Shown here piece after piece: positions 45,191 through 53,595 of a stretch of DNA of 64,000 bases (its first letter is position 1; the number at the start of each line of letters is the position of its first letter). Source of the stretch: Deltaproteobacteria bacterium (lineage in GTDB: Bacteria > Myxococcota_A > UBA9160 > SMWR01); the NCBI GenBank assembly GCA_019310965.1, contig JAFDDG010000014.1:22003-86002 (forward strand), written 5' to 3'. A model generated the notes under the pieces. That model saw nothing but the letters and a program-made list of their open reading frames with translations, was not told the DNA's origin and ran no database searches. Both the position numbers and the translations under genes were made by a program.

Positions 45191-46636
45191 ATGAGCCTGG
45201 TCGGGAGTCTCGAGGACCTGGGTCTCGGGGACATTCTGCAGATCGTCAGCCTGGCGCGAAAGTCCGGTCTGTTGTTCATGAGGGCCAGCTCCGGCGAAGG
45301 CCGCATCGTCTTCGAGGACGGTCTGGTCCGTGCTGCCTACCTGAAACAAGCGCCGGAAACTCTGGCCGGACTGCTGGCGGCGGGTGGCTTCGCCGAGCTG
45401 GAGCCGATCGATCGAGTCGTCGCCCAATTCGTCGACAACGGCAGCGGTTGGGATGAACGCGATGCCCGGGTTGCCGAGGCCGCCGGTATGCCCGTCGAGC
45501 GCCTGCAGTCGTTATGTCGTGAGAGCGTCGAGCGGGCAGTGCTCGAGATGTTCAGCTGGCGCGCCGGTGAGTTCAGCTTCGATGTCTGCGAAAATCTCGA
45601 CGAGCGCTTCGGTGAACTCGCACTGCCGGTCGGCATCAATGCCCAGTACCTGATGCTGGAGGCGACGCGCCTCGGCGACGAATGCCCCGACGCCATCGGG
45701 AGCTGCGGCGAAGAGTTCGAGCTGAGCGGCGAGGACGGCGGCGTCCTTGCGGCGCCGTTGCTCGACCCCGAGGAGACCGGCGCTGTCGACGCGCACCAGG
45801 TGGTGGACGTCGCCGCGGCCGCCGCCGTCGCCTCATCCGATCTCGGGCCCGAGCTGTTCGCGGCGCTGCCGGAGCTGACCCCGGCGTCGGATCCCGTGGC
45901 CGCTGCCGAGCCCCTGTCGGATTCCGATGCATCGGCTGCCACCGAGTCTCTGTCGGCATCCGATGCCCCGGCCGCCTCCGATTCGCTGGCGGAATTCGAT
46001 GCCCATGTGCCCAGCGATGCGCAGATCGCGCCGGACCCGTGCGACGCTTTCGAGGCGCAGGCGCCACCGGGACGGGAGGCGAAACCCGCTGCGGAAACTA
46101 CCAGCGAGCTCCGCGAGTCGCCCCGGCCGGCGGCCACTGCTGCTGTGCCCCTTGTCGTGATCGATGCGGAGCTGATGGCGCTCGAGTGGCTCAAGCAGCG
46201 GCTGGCGCCGCTCTTTTCGCGCATCCACATCTTCCAGCACTCCGAGGGCGGTGTGGCGCGCATCCGGCAGTACTTGGGGCGGGGTGTGGTGCCGGTCGTG
46301 CTGGTGTCGAGTCGCGTTCCGGCGGATTCTCTCACCGGCGCCCGGGAAGCCGGAGAGCTGGTACGGCGCATGCGCGCCCAGGCGCCGCGTATGCCGATCA
46401 TGGCGATGTTCGATAGCGATGAGGAGGGGCTTCCTCAGGGGCTCGATGCGGCCGACGCGGTGCTGGTGCGTCCGTCGCTGCGGCTGCTCGCGGACGATCG
46501 TCGCCGCGCGGAGACCGAGCGCATGGCCGACGAGCTGCGCCGTGCTCTCGCATCCTGGAGCGTGCTGGGCGACGAGCCGTCGGCCGACGCCCCCGAGCCG
46601 GTGCTCGATGAGGTTCTGAACGATCCGGCCAGCTAG
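45191..46636 (+). CDS. DUF4388 protein with C-terminal pseudo-receiver
   Basis: 481 aa from ATG 45191; ATG 45179 is an alternative. The N-terminal DUF4388/PATAN-like domain (SLVGSLEDLGLGDILQIVSL, then ARKSGLLFM, about 1-100) is followed by a winged-helix-like part (VLEMFSWRAGEFSFDV). A linker of about 120 residues rich in Ala, Ser, Pro and Asp holds DASAATESLSASDAPAASDS-like near-repeats. The C-terminal receiver-like fold (about 320-450, PLVVIDAELMALEWLKQRL) lacks the expected Asp/Asp/Lys set, so phosphorylation is doubtful. DUF4388 proteins are common in two-component and motility networks of delta-group bacteria. Confidence 0.78.
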   Translation: MSLVGSLEDLGLGDILQIVSLARKSGLLFMRASSGEGRIVFEDGLVRAAYLKQAPETLAGLLAAGGFAELEPIDRVVAQFVDNGSGWDERDARVAEAAGMPVERLQSLCRESVERAVLEMFSWRAGEFSFDVCENLDERFGELALPVGINAQYLMLEATRLGDECPDAIGSCGEEFELSGEDGGVLAAPLLDPEETGAVDAHQVVDVAAAAAVASSDLGPELFAALPELTPASDPVAAAEPLSDSDASAATESLSASDAPAASDSLAEFDAHVPSDAQIAPDPCDAFEAQAPPGREAKPAAETTSELRESPRPAATAAVPLVVIDAELMALEWLKQRLAPLFSRIHIFQHSEGGVARIRQYLGRGVVPVVLVSSRVPADSLTGAREAGELVRRMRAQAPRMPIMAMFDSDEEGLPQGLDAADAVLVRPSLRLLADDRRRAETERMADELRRALASWSVLGDEPSADAPEPVLDEVLNDPAS

Positions 46637-46759
46637 GGCGAGGTGCTGGAGCGCGCGTCGCGCGATCGTGAGGCCAGGCCCGCTCCCGCCGGTGCCGATT
46701 GAGCGCTTCAGTGTGGCGCGCAGGAGCCGCGTCTCGGCCCCGGAACTCCTGAATTTCGC

Positions 46760-46787
46760 TCAAGAAACCCGGATAATCGGTCGATGC
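46760..46787 (+). promoter_or_regulatory. Weak sigma28-like promoter candidate
   Basis: TCAAGAAA-N12-GTCGATGC, 39 bp before the response-regulator start. Spacing is one longer than consensus and the match is partial. It is listed because the neighbouring DUF4388 gene has a better site of the same type. Confidence 0.3.
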
Positions 46788-46826
46788 TCCCCAGGTGCCA
46801 GTGGGCCTGGGTCGCGGGAGAGGGGC

Positions 46827-47189
46827 ATGCACCGGATTCTGATCGTCGAGGACTCGTCGACCATGCGATCACTGATCGCGTCGGCGCTCGAATCTCTTGC
46901 GGAGCCGTGCAGGATCACTGAAGCCGCCAGCGGCTTCGAAGCGCTGGCCGCGCGGCCTCGCGCCACGTTCGACTCCATCGTTGCCGACATCAACGGGCTC
47001 GAATGGGTGTCGCTCGCCAAGAGCGATGCAAGACACCGCGACGTCCCGTTGCCGATCGTCTCGACCGAGGGCTCTGAGCGCGACCGCGCGAAGGGAATGA
47101 GTTTCGGAGCAGATGCCTACGTGGTCAACCCGTTCCAGCCGGAAGAGCTGCGCCGCATGGCAGAAGGTTTCGAACGTTTCCAGATTTGA
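46827..47189 (+). CDS. Single-domain response regulator, likely defective
   Basis: 120 aa from ATG 46827, CheY-like. Asp9 (LIVEDSSTMR), phospho-acceptor Asp54 (IVADIN) and Thr80 (IVSTEG) are present. Two oddities: residues corresponding to the usual MPDIN stretch after DIN are missing, so Asp54 is followed directly by INGLEWV, and the invariant Lys is replaced by Asn101 in VVNPFQPEEL. Either change should hurt phosphorylation chemistry. The gap fits a 15-bp deletion between GACATCAAC repeats. Confidence 0.8.
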   Translation: MHRILIVEDSSTMRSLIASALESLAEPCRITEAASGFEALAARPRATFDSIVADINGLEWVSLAKSDARHRDVPLPIVSTEGSERDRAKGMSFGADAYVVNPFQPEELRRMAEGFERFQI

Positions 47190-47197
47190 GGAAGAGC

Positions 47198-48277
47198 ATG
47201 GGCAACGGAACCAACATGATCGCGGCGTGTCCGAAGTGTCGGGCGCGGTATCGGGTCGACGCCGGTCGACTGCAACCCGAGGGCGTGCGCTTGCGCTGCT
47301 CCCAGTGTGATGCCGTGTTTCGCGTGACGCCGCCCGTCGTCGAAACGCCGCAGCCGAGGCCGGCCGCGCCGTCAGCCGATGCGGAGCCGCCGCGCAACGG
47401 CGGGCCCTCGATCGTGGTGGCAGATGCCGACATCGACGCCGGCAAGCGAACGGCCCAGGCGCTGACCGAATGGGGCTATGCGCCCATGCTGGTGCACGAC
47501 GGCGTGGAGGCCATTCTCAGCATCCAGCGCCAGCTGCCGCAGGCAGTGGTGCTCGATGCCGGCCTGACAAAGATGTTCGGATACCAGATCTGTGAGCTGA
47601 TGAAGCGCAATGAGAGCCTGTCTTCGATTCCAGTCGTCCTGGTCGGCACCATCCACCATGAGGCCCGCTACCGACGCGAGCCCAACGAGCTATATGGCGC
47701 CGACGCGTATCTCGAACGGCCGCAGCTGCCCGAGGCATTGCGGACGGTCCTGCGCGGCTTCGGGCTGCCGGGCGGCGCCGCGCCGCCGGCTGCCACGTCT
47801 CCGGTCTCCGAGTCGGCGCAGTCCGCGCCGGAGCCGGCGTCCGCGCCCGAGCCGCCGCCGCTCGCTCCGGACCCCGTGCTCGCACCCTCGCCGCCGTCTC
47901 CCGAGCCCGCGCCGCAGGCCGATGAGCCCGCTCCCACGTTGGTGGCGTCGGCCGTCTCCTCCAGCGAGACGCCGGAGGCGGCCCCCTCCGCGATGGCGGA
48001 CGCTGCGCCGTCAGCGGCCGGAGAGTCAGGGGAGAGCGCAGAGCAGATAGCCGCCAGACGCCTCGCTCGCATCATCGTGTCGGACATTGTGTTGTACAAC
48101 GCCGAAAAATTCGATGCCGCTGTGAGTTCCGGCGATGTCGTGGCTGCGCTGGCCGCGGAGCTGGACGAGGGGCGTGCGCTGCTGGCCCAGCGGGTTGCGG
48201 CCAGACTTCGCAGCGAGTGTGATTTCGTGGCCGAGGAACTCGTACGTGTGGCGCGTGAGCGGGGGATGAGCGGGTGA
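47198..48277 (+). CDS. MJ0042 zinc-ribbon plus receiver-like signalling protein
   Basis: 359 aa from ATG 47198, with GAGGAAG just upstream; a TTG 12 bp earlier is the alternative. Residues 7-40 form an MJ0042-type zinc ribbon (ACPKCRARYRVD, then RCSQCDAVFRV). A receiver-like domain (about 70-185, SIVVADADIDAGKRTAQAL) has Asp in VVLDAGL but no clear Lys. A Pro/Ala-rich linker of about 90 residues and a charged helical C-terminal domain (about 280-359) follow. This layout recurs in delta-group gliding/chemosensory loci. It starts 8 bp after the response regulator, so they are coupled. Confidence 0.75.
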   Translation: MGNGTNMIAACPKCRARYRVDAGRLQPEGVRLRCSQCDAVFRVTPPVVETPQPRPAAPSADAEPPRNGGPSIVVADADIDAGKRTAQALTEWGYAPMLVHDGVEAILSIQRQLPQAVVLDAGLTKMFGYQICELMKRNESLSSIPVVLVGTIHHEARYRREPNELYGADAYLERPQLPEALRTVLRGFGLPGGAAPPAATSPVSESAQSAPEPASAPEPPPLAPDPVLAPSPPSPEPAPQADEPAPTLVASAVSSSETPEAAPSAMADAAPSAAGESGESAEQIAARRLARIIVSDIVLYNAEKFDAAVSSGDVVAALAAELDEGRALLAQRVAARLRSECDFVAEELVRVARERGMSG

Positions 48278-48471
48278 TCGAGAGCGAAGATCAGCGCGAT
48301 CGCGCAGGCGTCGCGAGTGGTCCTGCGAGCTGGGCCAATTGCGCGCTCTGTTGAAGTTGGACTGAAAGGGCGGCGGTGGGCAGTGCCACCCGCCGCAGAG
48401 TTCCGGCAGAGACCTGTCTGCGGGCGCGAGGCTCTCCGGCACCTGCGGTGCCGCCCCCTCGTCGGGCCGGA

Positions 48472-49011
48472 ATGTTCGGTATACGTCTGGGTATGCGGGG
48501 GGTCGTTCGGCTCGGCGTTCTGGGATGGCTGGTGCTTTCGGCGTGCGGCTATTCGGTGGTGCGTTACTCGGGTGCGCTCGGTGAAGTGCGCTCGGTGGCG
48601 GTGGAGACGCCGGCCAACGATTCGACCGAGGCGGGCGCCGAATTCCTGGTGGCGGATGCGCTGCGCCGCGAGTTTCTGCATCGCGGTGCCGTGAGGCTCG
48701 TCGAGGATCCGGCGGCCGCGGATCTGGTGCTCGGGGGTCGCGTCCTGGCGGTGCGCGCGCACGGCCAGAGCTTCACGTCGACGGTGCGGACGCTCGAGTA
48801 CGAGGTGACGCTGGCACTCGCACTCAAGGCGACCCTCCAAGACGGCAGCGAGATCCCCCTCGACATTCGCTCGCTGCGCGAGACCGAGCGTTACCTCGCC
48901 AGTGCCGACGCCGAAGCGCTGCGCAAGAACCGAGAAGAGGCGCTGCGGCGCCTCGCCCAGTTGCTGGCGGGCCGGGTCTACGATGCGCTCTACGCGACGT
49001 TGACGCCGTGA
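48472..49011 (+). CDS. lptE: LptE-like LPS-assembly lipoprotein
   Basis: 179 aa from ATG 48472, or 172 aa from ATG 48493. The signal peptide ends in LSAC|GYS, typical of LptE (Cys-Gly-Tyr). The alpha/beta body (VRSVAVETPANDSTEAGAEF, then LVADALRREFL) fits the LptE/RlpB fold that plugs LptD at the outer membrane. It overlaps holA (GTGA), the classical lptE-holA order; leuS is not upstream. The 194-bp gap before it holds an imperfect hairpin near 48370-48396. Confidence 0.8.
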   Translation: MFGIRLGMRGVVRLGVLGWLVLSACGYSVVRYSGALGEVRSVAVETPANDSTEAGAEFLVADALRREFLHRGAVRLVEDPAAADLVLGGRVLAVRAHGQSFTSTVRTLEYEVTLALALKATLQDGSEIPLDIRSLRETERYLASADAEALRKNREEALRRLAQLLAGRVYDALYATLTP

Positions 49012-49976
49012 CGCTGGAGGAGCTACAGCAGGCGCTGGGCGTTGGGACGCTGGAGCGTGGCTACCTGCTCGCCGGGCCAGAGCCATTGCTGCGCGACGAC
49101 GCACTCGCGGCGCTGCGTGCGGCGGTGATCGAGGGCGGCCCGGAGGATTTCAATTTCGATCGTATCGACGGTGGGTCGACTCGTCCGCAGGCGCTCCTCG
49201 ACATCGTGCGCACGCTGCCGGTGATGGCGACGCGGCGTCTGGTGGCGCTGCGTGATCCGGATGCGGGCCGCGGCTCGAAGGCATTGCTGGAGGCGTTGCC
49301 GGATGTGCTCGCCGAGTGCGACGCGGGCCACGGCAGCGTGCTCGTCGTGATGGTGACGAAGGCCGATGCCCGCTTGAAGTGGGTCAAGGCCTTCGGCAAG
49401 GCGCGCATTGCCTGCGAAGCGCCGCAGAAGCCGCGCGACGTCGTGACGTTTGTTCGGGCCGAGGCAGCCCGTCAGCAGGTCGACTTCGAGCGCGGAGCCG
49501 CCGAGCTGTTGGCGGAGCGCATCGGACCGCAGCTGCTGATGCTCCGCCAGGAGATCGCGAAGGCGGCTCTGCTGGCGGGGGAGGGCAAGCCGGTCAGCCG
49601 TGCACACGTGGTGGCGGGTGCCTTGGATATCGCGGAGGATGCGGTCTGGGACCTCACCGATGCGATCGGCGAGGGTCGGGTCGGCGATGCGTTCGCCGTG
49701 CTCACGCGCTTGCTCGCCGCCGGCGCGGCGCCGCCAGCGTTGCTGGGCGCCCTCGTGAGCCACTTCCGGCGCCTGTTGAGTCTCGCGGGCGGCGAGGCAC
49801 CGAACGTTCCGCCATTCGTGCGGCGCAAGCTCGAGAGCCAGGCGCGCCGCTACGGCTTGCGCCGCTTGGTCGCCTGTCTGCGGGCGATTCACCAGACCGA
49901 TCTGGCACTCAAGGGCGCCGGTGGCCTGCGTGCGGACCTCGCCCTCGAACGGCTGGTACTGGGGCTGTCTGGCTAA
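49008..49976 (+). CDS. holA: DNA polymerase III delta subunit
   Basis: 322 aa. The clamp-loader wrench that opens the beta ring. YLLAGPEPLLRDDALAAL at the N-terminus, EDFNFDRIDG and the C-terminal three-helix collar (LALKGAGGLRADLALERLVL) are characteristic. The P-loop is degenerate, as expected for delta. Confidence 0.92.
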   Translation: MTLEELQQALGVGTLERGYLLAGPEPLLRDDALAALRAAVIEGGPEDFNFDRIDGGSTRPQALLDIVRTLPVMATRRLVALRDPDAGRGSKALLEALPDVLAECDAGHGSVLVVMVTKADARLKWVKAFGKARIACEAPQKPRDVVTFVRAEAARQQVDFERGAAELLAERIGPQLLMLRQEIAKAALLAGEGKPVSRAHVVAGALDIAEDAVWDLTDAIGEGRVGDAFAVLTRLLAAGAAPPALLGALVSHFRRLLSLAGGEAPNVPPFVRRKLESQARRYGLRRLVACLRAIHQTDLALKGAGGLRADLALERLVLGLSG

Positions 49977-49988
49977 CAGACGAACGTG

Positions 49989-50048
49989 GCTGCGAAGCAG
50001 AAGGCTCAACCCACTGGGAAAAGGGGACGCCGCTGCGAAGCAGAAGGC
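49989..50048 (-). terminator. Direct repeat and possible rpsT terminator
   Basis: GCTGCGAAGCAGAAGGC occurs at 49989-50005 and again at 50032-50048. Read on the minus strand, the second copy forms GCGCC..CTGC-TTC-GCAG..GGCGT followed by CCCCTTTT, a plausible terminator for rpsT. It fills the 83-bp gap between convergent holA and rpsT. Confidence 0.4.
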
Positions 50049-50059
50049 GCTTTTCGCTG

Positions 50060-50320
50060 CTAGAGCGCCTGGACCGCCTTCGCGAGCCGCGAAATCTGTC
50101 GGCTGGCGGTCTTGCTGTGAAGCACGCCCTTGCTGGTGGCGCGGCGCAGCAGGCTCTCGGCGCGGCGTACGGCACTGTTCGCTTCGCCCGCATCGCCCAA
50201 GGCAATTGCGGCTCGCGCCTGCCGGATGGCTCCGCGAACGCGGCTGCGCTGGTCGCGATTGCGAGCGCGGCGCACCAGGTCCTGGCGGGCTCGCTTCGTG
50301 GCTGATTTGTGGGTCGCCAT
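50060..50320 (-). CDS. rpsT: 30S ribosomal protein S20
   Basis: 86 aa, very basic, starting MATHKSATKRARQDLVRRAR. The GVLHSKTASRQISRLAKAV end is conserved. It binds 16S rRNA. AGGAG lies 9 nt upstream of the start. It is a single gene on the minus strand. Confidence 0.97.
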   Translation of the reverse strand: MATHKSATKRARQDLVRRARNRDQRSRVRGAIRQARAAIALGDAGEANSAVRRAESLLRRATSKGVLHSKTASRQISRLAKAVQAL

Positions 50321-50346
50321 GCGGCAGCTCCTGTACGGGGCGGCTA

Positions 50347-50374
50347 ACCATAGCGCGGCCGTCTCCGCTGTCGA
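50347..50374 (-). promoter_or_regulatory. Sigma70-type promoter for rpsT
   Basis: Minus strand: TCGACA (5/6 to TTGACA), 16-bp spacer, TATGGT, about 27 nt before the rpsT ATG. Confidence 0.5.
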
Positions 50375-50464
50375 CGGCCCTCCCCCGGGGCAGGCAGAGC
50401 GGTTCAGCGTCGGGGGTGTTCGGCCGATACGCAGCCAGAACGCCAGGGTTCACGGGGGGTTGGT

Positions 50465-52435
50465 GTGACCCGACGCACGAATTTGGCAGCGCTGGGGTGG
50501 GTCGTTCTGCTGCTCGGAGGAGGGCCGTTGCCGGACGCCTCCGCCGAGGCGCCGGGTATGGCTCGGGCTGCGGATGCCGCGGCCCTGGAAGTTGCCACCG
50601 CCGGTAGCGAGGTCGCGGTCCCTGTCGAGCCCGCCACCGCGGACCCCTCCGTCTCTGGCGCTGACAGCGTCGCGGTGACCGAGCCGCCGCCTCTCCCGAT
50701 GCCGACGGAGCCCGGCGGGAGCGCCATCGAGCGCGCCTGGTTCGAAGGCGGCGCGGAGCTCGGCGAGCGCGTCTGGTTGACCCGCCGCGCGGCCTACGAA
50801 CGAGGTGTCTGGAGTCTCGACGGTGCTGCGCGGGCCCTTCTCGCGACACCGGGCGTTACGCTGGAACGTGCAGAGGCGGCCGTGAGCCTGGCTCCCGATC
50901 TGCCCGCCGCTCACATGGAATGGGCCCGGGCCGTCTGGCTGGTCGGTGAGTCGCCGCTCTCGGCCCTGCGCGCGGTGGGCAGCGCGCTGCTGGCGTACGC
51001 GCGACATCCCGAAGGTGCCCTCTGGCTCGCTGGCTCACTGCTGGCGCTGCTCGCGGCCGGACTCGTCAGTGGCGGGATGCTCTCGCTGGCGGCGGCGAGC
51101 TCGATCGCGTGGCCTCACGCGGCTCACGATCTCGGCGACAGCGTGTCGCGGCGCATGCCGGCGTTCGGCCGTGTCGCGCTGCTCGGTACGCTGCTCGTGG
51201 CACCGGTTGCTCTCGGTGAAGGACTCCTCGGTCTCGCCGCTTCCCTGGTGGCCGTGGCTGCGATCTACGCCACGCGGCGTCAGGGCATTGCCCTCGCCGT
51301 CGCCTGCGTGGCGATCGTGGCCGGTGCGTACCCGGTAGCCGAGCTGGCCGGTCGCACGCTCGGAGCCCTGCCCGGCGATCCGGTGGCCCGTGCGGCGCTG
51401 GCCACCAGCCGGGGCCTGGTGTCGCCGGAAGACGCGGCCCGGCTCGCCGCTGCCCCGGAAGACGATCTGTTTGCGCAGCAGGGCCTGGCGCGACTGGCAC
51501 GCCGCGAGGGCAATCTCGGACGCGCCGATGCGCTCTACCAGAAGCTTCTCGAACGCCGCCCGAACGACGCCGTGCTGCTGACCAACGCGGCCAACGTGCG
51601 CTTGCACCTGGGGCACATGGAGTCCGCCTTCGATCTCTACCGGCGCGCGCTCGAGGTGGACGACTCAGCGACTACGCTCTTCAACCTGTCGCAGGCATAC
51701 GGCCGCGCGTTCCAGGTGGAAAACCTGGCCCAGGCGCTCGAGCTGGCCCAGGCCCAGAACGGCGATCTGGTCGCAGAGCTGACGCGACTGCAAGGGACGC
51801 AGCCCGAGGGCTTCGTCGTCGACCTGCCGCTGCCGTTGCGCGATTTGCTGCTGTCGTCACTCGCCAACTCCGATGGCAAGCCCTGGGCCGCCGAGTTTCG
51901 AACCCGCTTCGCCCCCGGCTGGATGGGGACATCCGCTGCCGCCGCCGCCGCACTGCTGCTGCTCGCGCTGCTGCTGGGCCTGGGCATCGGGGCTCGGCTC
52001 GATGCGTCGTGCCGGTGCGTGCGCTGCGGTCGTCGCGTGTGTCCGCGTTGTCACGAAATCGCGGCTCGGGCCGATATCTGCAGCCCGTGCAACAAGCTCT
52101 TCAACCAACCCGAACTCACGGATCGCGTCCTGCGCATCGCGCGCATCAGCGCGCTGCGCGAGCGTGGCGCGCGCATCGAGAGGCTGGTCTCCGGCGTGTC
52201 GATCGCAATTCCTGGCATGGCCGGCGTGCTGGCTCGGCGTCCGCTGCTCGGCTTCTGGGGCGCGCTTTGCTTCAGCATCGCCCTCGGTGCGTTGATCGGC
52301 CGAGAGGGTGCCGTGCCCGACCCGCTGGTGGCCGGAGCCGCCGGGCCGCTCGCATTCTTCTGCGTGGCCGCTCTGGCCGGCGCCGGCTACGCGCTGTGCG
52401 TCGGCGCTGCGCTGGCGGCGCGGGGGCGCGCCTGA
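50465..52435 (+). CDS. TPR membrane protein with zinc ribbon
   Basis: 656 aa from GTG 50465. An N-terminal signal/anchor is followed by a low-complexity Ala/Pro segment and a helical region with four to five membrane helices (about 170-295). TPR repeats (about 330-420, GNLGRADALYQKLLERRPND) come next, then a membrane helix near 485-505. A four-Cys pair set CVRCGRRVCPRC and CSPC (about 517-545) follows, then two or three final membrane helices. It ends overlapping the DUF4388 gene (TGATG). Function unknown; a membrane scaffold sensing periplasmic state is possible. Confidence 0.7.
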   Translation: MTRRTNLAALGWVVLLLGGGPLPDASAEAPGMARAADAAALEVATAGSEVAVPVEPATADPSVSGADSVAVTEPPPLPMPTEPGGSAIERAWFEGGAELGERVWLTRRAAYERGVWSLDGAARALLATPGVTLERAEAAVSLAPDLPAAHMEWARAVWLVGESPLSALRAVGSALLAYARHPEGALWLAGSLLALLAAGLVSGGMLSLAAASSIAWPHAAHDLGDSVSRRMPAFGRVALLGTLLVAPVALGEGLLGLAASLVAVAAIYATRRQGIALAVACVAIVAGAYPVAELAGRTLGALPGDPVARAALATSRGLVSPEDAARLAAAPEDDLFAQQGLARLARREGNLGRADALYQKLLERRPNDAVLLTNAANVRLHLGHMESAFDLYRRALEVDDSATTLFNLSQAYGRAFQVENLAQALELAQAQNGDLVAELTRLQGTQPEGFVVDLPLPLRDLLLSSLANSDGKPWAAEFRTRFAPGWMGTSAAAAAALLLLALLLGLGIGARLDASCRCVRCGRRVCPRCHEIAARADICSPCNKLFNQPELTDRVLRIARISALRERGARIERLVSGVSIAIPGMAGVLARRPLLGFWGALCFSIALGALIGREGAVPDPLVAGAAGPLAFFCVAALAGAGYALCVGAALAARGRA

Positions 52436-53556
52436 TGTCGGTGGCGCTACGCGGAAACCTGCGCGATTTCGGCATCGCCGATGTCTTCCAGCTGATCGGG
52501 CAACAGCGCAAGACCGGTGTGCTCGAGTTCACCAACGACGGTGACGAAGGCGTGCAGCTGCGTTTCGACGGCGGAAACGTCGTATCCGCGGCCCCGATTA
52601 CCGATCGCGCTGAACAGGCTCTGGGTGAAATGCTGGTGCGCTGCGGACGCCTCACCCAATCACAGCTAGATCGTCTGAAGACGGAAAGCGAGGCGACGGC
52701 GCAGACGCTGCCGCGACTCGCCGTCTCGCGCGGTTGGATCGAGCAGGAGGAAGTCGCCCGTATCGAGGACTTGCTGACCCGGGAGACGCTCTTCGATGTT
52801 TTGCGATGGGAGAGCGGCGAGTTCGACTTCCGCTCGCAGCCCGTCGAGCATACGCGCGAAATGGAGTCGCTGCTCGGGGCCGAGCAGATCCTGATGGACA
52901 GTCTGCGCATGGTCGACGAGTGGCACAGCTTCTGCGAGCTCGTGCACGAGGATGCCGTCTTCCGACGGAGCTCCGGAGTCGAGGAGTACCGCCGCCGTAC
53001 AGAGCTGCAGGCGGAGCAGGTCGCGCAGGCCGAGCGGGTCTTCGCGCTGGTCGACGGCCGCACTCCCGTGCGAAAGATCGTCGACTTGTCGCTGCTGGGG
53101 ACCTTCGATGCAGTGCGCTTGCTGGCGGACTTGCGACGCTACGAGGTGATCGAGCTGCTCGATCCCGAGGCCCTCGAGAGTCTGCGCTCGCTGCCGGCGC
53201 CGGCGTCGCGGGCGGCGCGGGAGACGTTGGGGGACTGGCTCGTCGGGGCCGCTCCGCTGCTGGCGCTCGCGCTGCTGGCAGCATGGATCGGGACACGCGA
53301 AACCCGGCCGCCGATCGCGCCGGGGTTCTCGCTGCACAGCGAAGCGCACGGCGAGGTAGTCGCCGCCTACGCCACTCGCCGCGCGCACCACGCCCTCGAG
53401 GCGCATCGCTTCTTGACGGGAGCGTGGCCGGAATCGCTCGACCAGGTGTCGCGCGGGGGGCTCCTCGCCGACGCGGTGTTGGCGGTGCCCGACGCGTCTT
53501 CCTACTATTACGCCAAGCGCGATGGCGGGGTGCTCCTGCTCGCGCCAGCGCGCTGA
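52435..53556 (+). CDS. DUF4388 membrane protein with pseudopilin-like tail
   Basis: 373 aa from ATG 52435. The N-terminal DUF4388 domain (ALRGNLRDFGIADVFQLIGQ, then QRKTGVLEF, about 3-95) and a winged-helix-like middle are followed by one membrane helix (about 266-284). The last 75 residues (YATRRAHHALEAHRFLTGAW, then PESLDQV) resemble the region after the helix in GspG-type pseudopilins, but there is no prepilin cleavage site. It is cotranscribed with the TPR/zinc-ribbon gene. Role unknown; possibly a link between signalling and envelope machinery. Confidence 0.7.
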   Translation: MSVALRGNLRDFGIADVFQLIGQQRKTGVLEFTNDGDEGVQLRFDGGNVVSAAPITDRAEQALGEMLVRCGRLTQSQLDRLKTESEATAQTLPRLAVSRGWIEQEEVARIEDLLTRETLFDVLRWESGEFDFRSQPVEHTREMESLLGAEQILMDSLRMVDEWHSFCELVHEDAVFRRSSGVEEYRRRTELQAEQVAQAERVFALVDGRTPVRKIVDLSLLGTFDAVRLLADLRRYEVIELLDPEALESLRSLPAPASRAARETLGDWLVGAAPLLALALLAAWIGTRETRPPIAPGFSLHSEAHGEVVAAYATRRAHHALEAHRFLTGAWPESLDQVSRGGLLADAVLAVPDASSYYYAKRDGGVLLLAPAR

Positions 53557-53595
53557 AAGCCAATCGGCAGGGGCGCGCTCGAGAGGGAATACCTC

